Numbered from the stretch's first letter, positions 51,958 to 60,696 are shown. The stretch: 64,000 nucleotides of DNA from Metaclostridioides mangenotii (GCF_017873185.1 NZ_JAGGJX010000001.1:62001-126000); one strand, 5' to 3'. Numbers and translations are program-made. Notes: a model not told the origin generated them from the sequence alone.

Positions 51958-52104
51958 ATGGATAGAATGAATTTAAAGTACATTATAAGGCAAATAAAAG
52001 ACTCAGAGATAAAGATAATAGAAGAGATGTTATATGAGGCAATTTATCAACCTGAGGGATCTGATTTATGACCAAAGGAAGTAATAAAAAATCCAGAGAT
52101 TTAA
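51958..52104 (+). pseudogene. remnant of a GNAT acetyltransferase gene
   Basis: A good ribosome-binding site (AAGGAG) and ATG lead to YIIRQIKDSEIKIIEEMLYE then AIYQPEGSDL and TGA, after which the frame continues PKEVIKNPEI and TAA. This matches the first 45 residues of clostridial GNAT acetyltransferases (MLY.AIY.PEG...LP.EII..PE). The catalytic core is missing and the following 150 bp has only stops. The UGA is probably decay rather than Sec. Confidence 0.65.
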
Positions 52105-52315
52105 TGTAGTTGTAGAAAATGAAAATGACTATATGATGTTACTAAATTTACAAAAATATTAGAACTAGAAATATATTAGATACAAAAAATAGAAGGATTT
52201 TAACCTAATAAGTATAATAAAGAAAGTATGAAATAATATTATCGTAATAAGTATATCGCACAAACTTTACTAATTTATTTGTATTTTTTTATATTTAAAG
52301 GGGGAGTTTCAGAAA

Positions 52316-52513
52316 ATGGAAAATAGTGTACTTGTATTAATTGTATCTTTAGAAGTCTTCGTTTTAGGATTCTATGCGGGTAAGTTGAAAGATTATATTG
52401 ATAGAGACAGGTTTAATAAAAATTATGATAATATGACTTACAAAATAAAAATTTTAGAAAGAGATAATCAACATCTAAAAAATAAGCTCTTATTAAAGGA
52501 CAGGACTTTTTAA
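52316..52513 (+). CDS. 65-residue membrane-anchored coiled-coil protein
   Basis: Strong GGGGGAG site; an N-terminal transmembrane segment (VLVLIVSLEVFVLGFYAG) and a charged coil (YKIKILERDNQHLKNKLLLK). Unknown function; single gene with a terminator after it. It resembles small phage and host membrane proteins of the same layout. Confidence 0.6.
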   Translation: MENSVLVLIVSLEVFVLGFYAGKLKDYIDRDRFNKNYDNMTYKIKILERDNQHLKNKLLLKDRTF

Positions 52514-52581
52514 TAAATTTTTTAATCAAAATCAGTAAATAAAACTTTAAAATTACAATAATTAAACATAATTTTTACCTC

Positions 52582-52606
52582 GAGCTCTGCAAATAGGGCT
52601 CTTTTT
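52582..52606 (+). terminator. terminator after the small membrane protein
   Basis: GAGCTC/GGGCTC stem with one wobble, then TTTTTA. Confidence 0.75.
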
Positions 52607-52740
52607 ATTTTTAAGATTTTGTAATAATATTAAGTTGAAAATATTGAGCTTATAGGCCTACCTAAAGAATTAAAGTTTAAAAAAATATTATAAACTGTTA
52701 AAATATAAAATATAATATGTACACTATAAAGGAGAAAAAT

Positions 52741-53163
52741 ATGAGTTCTTATAAATTTAACTACGAAGAAAAGGAATACATCTTGTCAGAGGAAAACTGC
52801 ATAGAATTATTAAACGATGATGAGAAGCCAGTCAGTAAATTCAATCTAAAAGAAGCGTTAGAGCTATTAAATAAAACCGAGAAAGATGTAGCGTTTGATA
52901 CGGAGTACTACCAAGAAGCGTGTCCAGACTGTTTATATGGAGTTAAAGAAAAGCAGAAGTTCTTTGCATTTTTAGAGTACCATTTTTATATATTTACAAA
53001 GAATGGAGAATATGTAATCAGCGATATATCTACTGAGTATGCAGGTAAGTCATTTAATAAGCTATCTAGAGGAAATGAAGTAGATGATAGTTATATAGTT
53101 AGTGTAATTGTATGTAAAAATTGCGGTAAGTTTGTGGTTCAAGTTGAAAATTGCATTGTTTAG
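52741..53163 (+). CDS. conserved clostridial protein with two CxxC pairs (DUF3785-like)
   Basis: A 140-residue protein starting at the ATG after AAAGGAG. CPDC in the middle and CKNC near the C-terminus could bind one zinc ion. YEEKEYILSEENCIELLND at the start resembles my memory of DUF3785 proteins of clostridia. Function unknown. Single gene. Confidence 0.6.
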   Translation: MSSYKFNYEEKEYILSEENCIELLNDDEKPVSKFNLKEALELLNKTEKDVAFDTEYYQEACPDCLYGVKEKQKFFAFLEYHFYIFTKNGEYVISDISTEYAGKSFNKLSRGNEVDDSYIVSVIVCKNCGKFVVQVENCIV

Positions 53164-53328
53164 GCATCGCGGAAATCAATAATTTACTACTAAAGTTCTT
53201 GGGTTTAAAGTAATTGCAATTGAAATTTTATACTGTGTAAAAAGTTAAAAGTTAAGTAAAAAAATATTTCATTTTTATATATTTTATTTCATAAATATTT
53301 GGTATGATTATTATGGGAGTGATAAACA

Positions 53329-54021
53329 GTGAAAAATTTTAGCTTAGGTATTATAATTAGAATGTTTTTAGGGTTTTTTGTAGTTGCTGTTGCCTCTGTA
53401 CTAATGATCAATGCAAATATAGGTCTTATGGCCTGGGATGTACTACACCAAGGTATGTCCAATCAAATCGGTATGACTATAGGTCAGGCATCAATTACTG
53501 TTGGTGTAACGATTGTCATTATCGATGTATTGTTGGGCGAAAATATAGGTTGGGGAACGGTTCTCAACATGATATTTATTGGGGTATTTATGGATTTGGT
53601 TATATATCTTGATTTCATACCGAAGTCACATAATTTATATATGGGGCTATTTATGAACTTTATCGGAGTAATACTAACTTCTGTAGGATCATTTTTGTAC
53701 TTAGGAGCACATTTAGGAAGTGGGCCTAGAGATGGGCTTATGATAGCATTAAACAAAAGAACTAAGAAGTCGGTTCGTTTAGTGAGAACTGTTCTTGAAG
53801 TAGGGGCACTTATTGTAGGATGGGCCTTAGGTGGAACAGTTGGAATTGGTACTTTTATATGTGCGATTGCACTTGGATATGTTATGCAGTTTGTATTTAA
53901 AGTGTTTAAACTTGATACATCTACTATAGAACACAGATCTATAACTGCAGATATAAAGTATTTGAAAGATAAATATGGCGATAAGAAAAAAGAGAATAAA
54001 GAAAAAGATTTAACAGCTTAG
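53329..54021 (+). CDS. YczE/YitT-type integral membrane protein
   Basis: A 230-residue protein with five to six transmembrane segments. ANIGLMAWDVLHQGMS, GQASITVGVTIVIID and LGSGPRDGLMIAL are the YczE family motifs. A charged C-terminal tail follows (TIEHRSITADIKYLKDKYG). GTG start; the site GGGAGTG lies 8 bases upstream. Function of the family is unknown, possibly small-molecule transport. A decayed relative's C-terminus is at 56113. Confidence 0.82.
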   Translation: MKNFSLGIIIRMFLGFFVVAVASVLMINANIGLMAWDVLHQGMSNQIGMTIGQASITVGVTIVIIDVLLGENIGWGTVLNMIFIGVFMDLVIYLDFIPKSHNLYMGLFMNFIGVILTSVGSFLYLGAHLGSGPRDGLMIALNKRTKKSVRLVRTVLEVGALIVGWALGGTVGIGTFICAIALGYVMQFVFKVFKLDTSTIEHRSITADIKYLKDKYGDKKKENKEKDLTA

Positions 54022-54673
54022 AAATCAAGTTAACTACGAGTAGGAAAATAAAATATAACCTACTCGTATTTTAATATATAAAAAGTGAATTTATAATCTT
54101 AAGGTTAAGGTAACTGATGATTAGAAAATAAATGCAACGAATCAAATACGAAACTGCGTGGCTGGCACCCCTTGGAAAGGACCACTGGGGTAATACTTAA
54201 GGTGACTAAAGTTGCTTAGAAATCTATGAAGAACTGGAACATGTTATTAGCGGTAATTAAGAACAAAGATTTATAAAAAAATTTGTGATAATTGAGAATA
54301 TGTAATTAACGGATAAAGTACTTTAATTGAGATAATTTATAAAGATTTTAAGTAAGCACAGCTATTTTAAAGTTTTATTTATTGATCACAATTTTCTTAC
54401 TGGTAAAGTTGTAGCAGCACTTCAAAGTGCCGCACAAAAAGAATAATACTTTGATGTGAAAGTACGGATGCGGAAATTCGAAAATGCAGGTTACTGAGAC
54501 TGATTATTGAACAGGAGTTGAGTAAATGAATGATATTTTTATGTGTGGACAAAATTCCGGTGCTATAACAAATAGTATAATATCAGACTTGCATAAGCAT
54601 TGGCTGTTACAATGAAAGTATGTCTATAAATAAATTTGTATAATATGATTATCAGACATAAGGAGGTTATATT
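54022..54673. other. 650-bp intergenic stretch with gene remnants
   Basis: No complete gene. At 54132 a frame reads MQRIKYETAWLAPLGKDHWG-NT, then stops, with further fragments (LEIYEELEHVISGN) ending 54260, which looks like a decayed gene. At 54526-54615 an ATG after CAGGAG gives MNDIFMCGQNSGAITN... of 29 residues, perhaps the start of another lost gene. A GCAGCACTTCAAAGTGCCGC hairpin lies near 54413. Confidence 0.4.
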
Positions 54674-55240
54674 ATGAAAGAGTATTTACAGGCAACACCT
54701 ATGTTGAATTATGACAGTAATGTGATACAGCAGTTAGTTGAAAATAGGAAATGGACAGATAAAGATAAGTTTCAAAAGATACTTGAGATATATAATTTTG
54801 TTAGGGATGAAATAAAATTTGGCTATAATGTTGACGACACCATAAAAGCAAGTAGAGTTTTAGAAGACGGTTATGGGCAGTGTAATACTAAAGGTACACT
54901 ATTTATGGCTCTGCTTAGAGCTGTTGGTATCCCATGTCGAATTCACGGGTTTACTATCGACAAAACTCTCCAGAAAGGTGCTATGACAAGTTTAATGTAT
55001 AGTGTTGCTCCCCAAAATATTGTCCATAGTTGGGTGGAGATTTTTTTTGAAGGAATCTGGTTTAATATAGAGGGGTTCTTACTTGATGTTCCTTATTTAA
55101 ACAAACTCCAAGAAAAGTTTTCTGAATGTAATGGAAGTTTCTGTGGATACGGTGTGGCAACCAATGATTTTAAAAAACCACAAATCAATTGGAATAAAAA
55201 TGAAAAGCCAAGAACGTCCGAATTATTTCGGTGTCAGTAA
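54674..55240 (+). CDS. transglutaminase-like (cysteine protease fold) protein
   Basis: A 188-residue cytoplasmic protein. The Cys of GYGQCNTKGTLFMALLRAVG, the His of NIVHSWVEIFFEG and the following acidic NIEGF form the transglutaminase-core triad. AAGGAGG precedes the ATG. The end (NEKPRTSELFRCQ) is abrupt and may be a truncated C-terminus. Substrate unknown; prokaryotic members are mostly peptidases or amidases. Confidence 0.82.
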   Translation: MKEYLQATPMLNYDSNVIQQLVENRKWTDKDKFQKILEIYNFVRDEIKFGYNVDDTIKASRVLEDGYGQCNTKGTLFMALLRAVGIPCRIHGFTIDKTLQKGAMTSLMYSVAPQNIVHSWVEIFFEGIWFNIEGFLLDVPYLNKLQEKFSECNGSFCGYGVATNDFKKPQINWNKNEKPRTSELFRCQ

Positions 55241-55249
55241 AAAAGGTGA

Positions 55250-55288
55250 GGCTATGTTCTACATTTATAAAAGACATAGCCCTTTTTT
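55250..55288 (+). terminator. terminator after the transglutaminase-like gene
   Basis: GGCTATG and CATAGCC arms around an 18-base loop, then CTTTTTT. Confidence 0.75.
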
Positions 55289-55335
55289 CGTTGTCTTAAA
55301 TATGTATTGTATTTACAAGATTGGAGGAAAGCACA

Positions 55336-55410
55336 ATGGTAAATGAAATGATGCGTATCTTTTTCCATCTGAACATCACAACCTATCCTCAAGGCGAGAA
55401 AATAAATTAG
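55336..55410 (+). CDS. possible 24-residue ORF or gene remnant
   Basis: TTGGAGG then ATG and a short frame (MVNEMMRIFFHLNITTYPQG...) ending TAG. The ribosome-binding site is good but the product is tiny and unrecognised; it may be the start of a lost gene. Confidence 0.2.
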   Translation: MVNEMMRIFFHLNITTYPQGEKIN

Positions 55411-55574
55411 TTAATTACTATTAATAGTAATTGCTTAAATAAATACTTATGATTTTAAACATATGTCTGAGATAATTTATTATATTTGATATAATATAAA
55501 AAACTGATGAAATGACCATAAGTAGCAAAATAGTATTATATTTTAATAATTTTTAAATATTGGAGGGTATTATA

Positions 55575-56099
55575 TTGAAATCAATTTTATTAGTATACAA
55601 GTCTAAAACTGGATTTACAAAGAAGTATGCCAGATGGATATCAGATGAATTGAATTGTCACGCTCTGCCTTTAGAAACAGCATATATTTCAGAAGTATCT
55701 AAATATGACATCGTTATTTTTGGAGGTGGAATACATGCAAGTAAAATAAATGGTATTAGATTTATAACAAATAATTTAGAAGCATTAAAAAACACTCAAC
55801 TAATAATATTTGCGACTGGTGCAACACCTATCTCTGCTGCTGAAAAGGTTATCCAATTTAAGGAAATCAATATTCCAATTGAGTTAAATATTCCTTTTTT
55901 TTATTTTCAAAGCGGTATTAACTATAAAGATATGGGATTGAGTGATAAAATGCTTATGAATGTTCTAAAGCTTGTACTAAAAACTAAAAAAAATAAAGAT
56001 AAAATTGAAATAGGAACGATGGAGGCTATCAATAATTCATACGATAATTCGAGCCGTAAAGCCATCGAACCTCTATTAGACTATTTGCGAACAATATAA
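55575..56099 (+). CDS. flavodoxin-domain protein
   Basis: A 174-residue protein starting at TTG, 7 bases after GGAGGG. LVYKSKTGFTKKYARWI is the FMN phosphate loop; YDIVIFGGGIHASKING and IIFATGATP are the other flavodoxin strands. It resembles HemG/Flavodoxin_5-type proteins. Probably an FMN electron carrier. Confidence 0.82.
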   Translation: MKSILLVYKSKTGFTKKYARWISDELNCHALPLETAYISEVSKYDIVIFGGGIHASKINGIRFITNNLEALKNTQLIIFATGATPISAAEKVIQFKEINIPIELNIPFFYFQSGINYKDMGLSDKMLMNVLKLVLKTKKNKDKIEIGTMEAINNSYDNSSRKAIEPLLDYLRTI

Positions 56100-56112
56100 A
56101 TAGTATATATAA

Positions 56113-56301
56113 CTAGTATTTGTTATTCTCATAGGATTTGTCGATAGTCTAAGACGATACTTGTACGTACTTAAATTTGATACACAGTCTATAGAACATA
56201 GATCTATAGCAATGGGTATAAAATATTTAAAAAATAAATTCATCAATAAAAACGATAACGAAGGCAAAGAAGAAAAGAACGAATTAAGACAGGCACAATA
56301 G
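56113..56301 (+). pseudogene. C-terminal fragment of a second YczE-like gene
   Basis: The frame reads VFVILIGFVDSLRRYLYVLK then FDTQSIEHRSIAMGIKYLKN and a charged tail, aligning with the last 60 residues of the protein at 53329 (KLDTSTIEHRSITADIKYLK). There is no start and no N-terminal part. The end lies inside a fold-back element. Confidence 0.75.
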
Positions 56302-56422
56302 ATGGAAAGGAAATTGAAATAAATAATAAACGCCGACTACAGTTACAGCCTTTAGTCCAAGCTATGTAGTCAGCGTTTATTATTTATTCTGATTTTTTTC
56401 CATTTATTGAGCCTGTCTTAAT
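56282..56422. repeat. 141-bp fold-back element (nested inverted repeats)
   Basis: Outer arms of 27 bases (56282-56308 and 56396-56422) match at 25 positions; inner arms of 19 bases (56322-56340 and 56365-56383) match at 18. The whole would fold into one long hairpin. It is found between the YczE-like fragment and the convergent DUF1540 gene. It may serve as a bidirectional terminator or be a MITE-like insertion. Confidence 0.7.
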
Positions 56423-56435
56423 TTATCAATCAAAA

Positions 56436-56741
56436 CTATTTTGCAGCAAATGTCTCACAACTAGCATTGTTAGCATTTATATGGACATTTTCAGCTTTAC
56501 AAAGTTCTTGATCATTATACTTACATTTAGTTGCTTCACAGTGAATATCATTTGGACATACTTGTTTAGCGTTGTCAACACTGTTAGTCATTCCAGAGTG
56601 CCCTCTATCTTCAAATGAAGCACAGTAAGTACCGTCAGTAGAATTTGCTTGTCTACCATCAACTTTGATATTTCCAGCATAACATAATTGGCTAGAGTTA
56701 TAAACGCAATTAGTAGCTGAACAATTTAAATTTTCATTCAT
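56436..56741 (-). CDS. Cys-rich protein with two DUF1540 domains
   Basis: A 101-residue protein with two repeats of the DUF1540 pattern: CSATNCVYNSSQLCYAGNI ... TYCASF, and CEATKCKYNDQELCKAENV ... CETF. Eight conserved cysteines suggest two metal sites. Such proteins are common in spore formers; the role is unknown. AGGAGGTAATTC precedes the ATG. Confidence 0.88.
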   Translation of the reverse strand: MNENLNCSATNCVYNSSQLCYAGNIKVDGRQANSTDGTYCASFEDRGHSGMTNSVDNAKQVCPNDIHCEATKCKYNDQELCKAENVHINANNASCETFAAK

Positions 56742-56808
56742 AGAATTACCTCCTAAAATATTAGTCGCAATTATTATGTGTAAAAAAGTACTGTTTATTC
56801 ATAAAATT

Positions 56809-56824
56809 ATGGAAACGTTTCAAA
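56809..56824. promoter_or_regulatory. LacI/CcpA-type operator (cre-like)
   Basis: ATGGAAACGTTTCAAA, with the perfect palindrome GAAACGTTTC, lies 74 bp before the LacI-type gene and upstream of a TTGACT -35-like hexamer. This matches cre consensus (TG-A-CG-T-CA type), so it could bind the adjacent regulator (autoregulation) or CcpA. Confidence 0.7.
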
Positions 56825-56897
56825 ATAGTATTGACTTTGATTTAAATATTAACTATTATTTTAAGGTAAGTAAGAATAAATATAAAGGATGAGGTAA

Positions 56898-57917
56898 ATG
56901 GTAACTATAAAAGATATTGCTAAAAACCTTGGAGTTAGTTATTCAACTGTGTCAAGGTGCTTAAACTCTTGTCCTAATGTATCGGAAGAAACCAAGCGAA
57001 GAGTAGAGGAAGAAGCAGATAGATTAGGATTTCATTTTAATGTAAATGCTAGAAATTTAGTTAAGAAGAGCACTAATACAATTGGTGTAGTTTTTTCAAA
57101 TAACTTCAATGATAGAGATATGAGAAGATTTTTTAGTGATGCTATGGATAGCTCGATAAGATCAATTGAATCAAATAAATACGACTTTATTATTCAACCA
57201 AATAATAATATTTCTGGGGAGAGTAATATATACAAGCTTGTAAATGGGCAGATGGTCGATGCCTTATTGATAGTATCAAAGGATTTAACAAAAAAAGAAT
57301 ATGAATTTCTTAATAAAAACAACTTTCCACATGCGTATATGTTCTTTAAACCTAAGTATTATTTAGAAGAAAAAAATAATTATTTTTGGGATGACAATGA
57401 ATACGGTGGATATATATCTACACAGCACTTAATAAAGAAATCACATACTAAAATACTTACTATAACATCGACTGATAAAACTAGCGACATGTATATTGGC
57501 AGAACATCAGGATATTTAAAAGCTATGGAAGATGCTAATTTAGAGCCACATATAATGGAAAACAGTATGGATTTTGAGTCTCAGGTTGGATTTGTAAGTC
57601 AAAATATTGAGGAAATAAAAAAGTATTCCGCGATTTTCATACAACAAGATATACCAGCAATTTCAATAAATCAGGAACTTAAACTAAGCCATAATATAAG
57701 AGTTCCAGAGGATATATCGATAATTACATACAATAATATTGAGTTGATAGATTACTTTAAATCTGAGCTTACTACAATTGATGACACAAGAGAAGCAGTG
57801 GTAAAAAATGCTACAGATTATTTGGTAGAAGCTATAAATAAAAATCCTGGAGATAAAATCGCTAGAGTCCAGTATCCTTCAATTATTGAAAGAAGTAGTG
57901 TAAAGGCGATAGATTAA
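56898..57917 (+). CDS. LacI-family transcriptional regulator
   Basis: A 339-residue repressor. The N-terminal HTH (VTIKDIAKNLGVSYSTVSRC) and hinge helix (NARNLVKKSTNTIGVVF) are standard. The periplasmic-binding-like domain ends in PEDISIITYNNIELIDYF and LTTIDD. TGAGG precedes the ATG. It stands alone between the DUF1540 gene and a convergent cstA-like gene; the effector is unknown. Confidence 0.9.
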   Translation: MVTIKDIAKNLGVSYSTVSRCLNSCPNVSEETKRRVEEEADRLGFHFNVNARNLVKKSTNTIGVVFSNNFNDRDMRRFFSDAMDSSIRSIESNKYDFIIQPNNNISGESNIYKLVNGQMVDALLIVSKDLTKKEYEFLNKNNFPHAYMFFKPKYYLEEKNNYFWDDNEYGGYISTQHLIKKSHTKILTITSTDKTSDMYIGRTSGYLKAMEDANLEPHIMENSMDFESQVGFVSQNIEEIKKYSAIFIQQDIPAISINQELKLSHNIRVPEDISIITYNNIELIDYFKSELTTIDDTREAVVKNATDYLVEAINKNPGDKIARVQYPSIIERSSVKAID

Positions 57918-57925
57918 TAATAGGC

Positions 57926-58066
57926 AGTAAAATAAGATGTAGCGAGTCAATAAAACAAGATGTAGCGTAGATAATAAAATAAGATGTAGCGAGTCAATAA
58001 AACAAGATGTAGCGTAGATAATAAAATAAGATGTAGCGAGTCAATAAAACAAAATGTAGCGTAGAT
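57926..58066. repeat. three tandem 47-bp repeats
   Basis: Units start at 57926, 57973 and 58020. Each has two related halves of 23 and 24 bp: AATAAAATAAGATGTAGCG-AGTC and AATAAAACAAGATGTAGCG-TAGAT. Copies differ at very few positions. It is non-coding (frequent stops) and fills the gap between the LacI-type gene and a terminator. Confidence 0.92.
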
Positions 58067-58074
58067 AATAAAAT

Positions 58075-58154
58075 AAGTCGGAAGTTGATTAGTATATCAA
58101 CAATGCCAAATAACTTTGGATATTGTATAATTCTAATTGACTTCCGACTTTTTG
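58075..58154. terminator. long hairpin terminator between lacI-type and cstA-like genes
   Basis: AAGTCGGAAGTTGATTA (58075-58091) pairs with TAATTGACTTCCGACTT (58134-58150), two mismatches, followed by TTT. Placed between convergent genes. Confidence 0.8.
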
Positions 58155-58198
58155 TCGTTCTATTTTTTATTAAATTATATGATTATATTGGCTCGACC

Positions 58199-59665
58199 CT
58201 AATAATTTTTAGAACCAGTTATTTCTTGACTATTTTCCTTTAAGTTCTTTCCGCATTTAACTGTTAAGTAGGCATATAAAAGAGTTAAAGGAGCAGATAT
58301 AATATATGATATATTTATACTTAAATTGAAACCGATCTGTGCATTCAAGATATAGCTGAATATTACATATGCGTAGAACATACCTGGTATTAATGACATA
58401 AAGTAGTTTTTATTCTTAACAATTAGGTAAACTGTTATCATAGCAAATGCGAAGACTGCAATTGTCTGATTACTCCAAGAGAAGTAACGCCACAGTATAT
58501 TGAATCCTTTTTCACTAGATTTAGCAAATAGAAGTATTGCTATTACTGGAATAAATATACCTATAGTAAGTGCAACTCTGTTTTTTTTAATTTTTTGATC
58601 GAAGTTAAAGTGTTCAGCTAGTATCAATCTAAGAGATCTAAGAGCTGTATCTCCTGATGTTATAGGAAGAACTATAACGCCTATTATTGCAATTACTCCA
58701 CCTACTGATCCAAGTAAATCTCTAGCAACAATTCCGATTACTGAAGCCGTACCTATAAATGAACTATCAATTCCTTTTGCATATACCCCCATCGCAGCAG
58801 CAGCCCATATCATAGCTATTAATCCTTCTAAAATCATAGTATTGTAGAATGTACCTCTACCTTCTCTCTCTCTTGATACTGATCTTGCTATAAGAGTGGC
58901 TTGAGTAGAGTGGAATCCTGATACGATACCACAAGCTATTGTTACGAAGAATGTCGGCACTAGAGGAATGCCATCTGGATGAATTCCAAGCCAATTAGCT
59001 GAAGTAAGCTCAGCAAGTTGATAACCACTTGTAAATATTCCTACACCAACACCTACTGCGGATAAAAGTAGTATAGCACCGAATATAGGGTATATACGCC
59101 CGATTATTTTATCAATTGGGAATAGTGTAGCGCATAGATAATATAAGAATATAAGACCGTACACAATCCAAACAACAGGGTTACCCATAACAGGCTTTTG
59201 ACCAAGTAGTTGAGAAACAACTAGATCTCCAGGTGTATATATAAAAACCGTACCTACTAGTAGCATTAGTAAACATAGAAAAATTTGATAAATTCCATAA
59301 ACTTTTTTGCCTAAAAACTTATTTACTAAAGCTGGCATCTGAGCACCTTTTTCTCTAATAGATATCATTCCACACATATAATCGTGTAGCGCCCCACCGA
59401 AAACACAACCAATTGGAATCAATATAAAGGCGATAGGTCCAAATAATATACCTTGTATAGGTCCTAGTATTGGTCCAGTACCAGCTATGTTCAATAGCTC
59501 GATAAGACTATTTTTCCATTTTTTCATAGGAACATAGTCAACACCATCCCTTTCTGTTATTGCAGGTGTTTCTCTATCATCTGGACCAAATACTTTTTCA
59601 CAATATTTTCCATAGAAGAATCCTCCCACTAGCAATAGTGCAATACCCACTAAAAATGTTACCAT
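58199..59665 (-). CDS. CstA-family carbon-starvation transporter
   Basis: A 488-residue membrane protein with about 13-15 spans. ELLNIAGTGPILGPIQGILFG, CVFGGALHDYMCGMISIREKG and SGDTALRSLRLILAEH (read in parts) are CstA signatures. It is the shorter CstA form. Family members take up pyruvate or peptides during starvation. TAAAGAGGTG lies in front of the ATG. A perfect inverted repeat lies in its leader (59701-59733). Confidence 0.9.
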   Translation of the reverse strand: MVTFLVGIALLLVGGFFYGKYCEKVFGPDDRETPAITERDGVDYVPMKKWKNSLIELLNIAGTGPILGPIQGILFGPIAFILIPIGCVFGGALHDYMCGMISIREKGAQMPALVNKFLGKKVYGIYQIFLCLLMLLVGTVFIYTPGDLVVSQLLGQKPVMGNPVVWIVYGLIFLYYLCATLFPIDKIIGRIYPIFGAILLLSAVGVGVGIFTSGYQLAELTSANWLGIHPDGIPLVPTFFVTIACGIVSGFHSTQATLIARSVSREREGRGTFYNTMILEGLIAMIWAAAAMGVYAKGIDSSFIGTASVIGIVARDLLGSVGGVIAIIGVIVLPITSGDTALRSLRLILAEHFNFDQKIKKNRVALTIGIFIPVIAILLFAKSSEKGFNILWRYFSWSNQTIAVFAFAMITVYLIVKNKNYFMSLIPGMFYAYVIFSYILNAQIGFNLSINISYIISAPLTLLYAYLTVKCGKNLKENSQEITGSKNY

Positions 59666-59700
59666 AATATCACCTCTTTATTAATTATTAAATGTTAATA

Positions 59701-59733
59701 ATAAGTTAATTTATTAACCTAAAATTAACTTAT
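59701..59733. promoter_or_regulatory. inverted repeat upstream of the cstA-like gene
   Basis: ATAAGTTAATTT and AAATTAACTTAT are perfect 12-bp arms with a 9-bp spacer, 36 bp before the start codon. An operator or a leader hairpin. Confidence 0.5.
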
Positions 59734-59943
59734 GGTAATTATATATGATATAAAAGAATAAATCAACCTTAAATTATTTCAATTTTCTGATAATAATTTT
59801 CGTCAAAAAGAATTATTAATAGAAAATTACGATATTTAGAGTTTATTATATAGTAAATTTCAATTGTACTTTGCAACTTAGTTAAATGTATAATTATGTA
59901 AGAAAAGAATATCAAAAAATGTATAATTATGGGGGTAGTTACA

Positions 59944-60276
59944 ATGAAGGTTGCTTATATTTTTAGTAGTACAAATGCACACAAAATATTAGACAAAATG
60001 ATTATTCCACAGCTAGAACAAGGGAATCACGGAGCAGAAGTTTTAGGTATGTTCTTCTTTATGGACAATACCTTATTCCTATCAAAAGGCAATCCAGTTG
60101 GTGAAAAACTTAGCAAAATACATAACAAAACAGGCATGATAATAATGGGATGTGATCAATGTACAATTGAAAGAGGTATAGAAGACAGCTTAGTAGATGG
60201 GGCTACTATAGGATGTTTCCCTAATCTTTACGCATGCTTGGGGGATGCGGGCATAGATCAAGTGATTACATTATAA
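59944..60276 (+). CDS. saoD: DsrE-related small protein, SaoD-like
   Basis: A 110-residue protein starting at the ATG after GGGGG. KVAYIFSSTNAHKILDKMII, then GAEVLGMFFFMDNTLFL and GMIIMGCDQCTIERG with a CxxC pair, then GATIGCFPNLYACLG, make it a DsrE/TusD-like fold with four cysteines. DsrE relatives shuttle sulfur or bind soft ligands. As I recall, a DsrE-like member (SaoD) belongs to the selenocysteine-assisted organometal (SAO) locus; its place before a Sec thioredoxin-like gene and a permease agrees. Symbol given by resemblance and synteny only. Confidence 0.7.
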   Translation: MKVAYIFSSTNAHKILDKMIIPQLEQGNHGAEVLGMFFFMDNTLFLSKGNPVGEKLSKIHNKTGMIIMGCDQCTIERGIEDSLVDGATIGCFPNLYACLGDAGIDQVITL

Positions 60277-60304
60277 GAGATATATTTTACAAAGTAGAGA
60301 TTAA

Positions 60305-60338
60305 AATCACCCATAGAGACTGTTTTCTGTGGGTGATT
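60305..60338 (+). terminator. hairpin between the SaoD-like and Sec genes
   Basis: AATCACCCA and TGGGTGATT form a 9-bp stem; the T-run after it is poor, so partial termination or mRNA processing is likelier than full termination. Confidence 0.5.
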
Positions 60339-60444
60339 GTTACGTAAAAATACGACTTTTTTTGTAAATAAAAAGTGAATATTGTTTAATAAAAAATTAA
60401 ATATATAAAAATGGATTTTATTTTGAATTTGGAGAGTGGAATAT

Positions 60445-60696
60445 ATGTCAAAAGTATTGGTTGAATTTATAAGTACCTGACCATCTTGTGATGAGCATGG
60501 AGGGCTTATTAAAGAGCTTGGTGAAAAGTACAGCGATAAATTAGAAGTAAAATTGTACACTGCAGGAAAAGATTTTTCATACGTCAAAAAATATGGACTT
60601 ATAACAAAAGGGACAATGATTATAGGTCAAAAGAAGAAGTATGATAGACTGAACAAAAAAAGTATTGAAAAAGCTATATTAGAAGCAATTGGATAG
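60445..60696 (+). CDS. saoT: thioredoxin-like selenoprotein (Sec at codon 12), SaoT-like
   Basis: An 83-codon gene with an in-frame TGA (60478-60480) read as selenocysteine. The product is MSKVLVEFIST-U-PSC-DEHGG and continues as a small thioredoxin/glutaredoxin fold (LEVKLYTAGKDFSYVKKYG, KGTMIIGQKKKYDR). The active site is U-x-x-C (U12, C15), exactly where CxxC sits in relatives. GGAG lies 10 bases upstream of the ATG. A SECIS-like hairpin follows the TGA. A standard gene caller would stop at codon 11. It resembles SaoT of the SAO locus, and the flanking genes fit. It probably acts as a redox partner to Cys-rich neighbours. Confidence 0.88.
60481..60500 (+). promoter_or_regulatory. bacterial SECIS-like hairpin after the UGA
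   Basis: CCATCT pairs with AG-C-ATGG (one bulged C) around a TGTGATG loop, starting right after the UGA at 60478-60480. Bacterial SECIS elements are short hairpins immediately 3' of the Sec codon with G in the apical loop, bound by SelB; the loop here has unpaired Gs. Confidence 0.6.

Noticed and set aside
54120-54260. Riboswitch or structured RNA near the GC-richer GGCTGGCACCCC segment
   Set aside because: Only weak pairing could be found and the reading frame gives a better case for a decayed gene.
57926-58066. Tandem repeats as a CRISPR array
   Set aside because: The repeats are directly joined without unique spacers and no cas genes are present.
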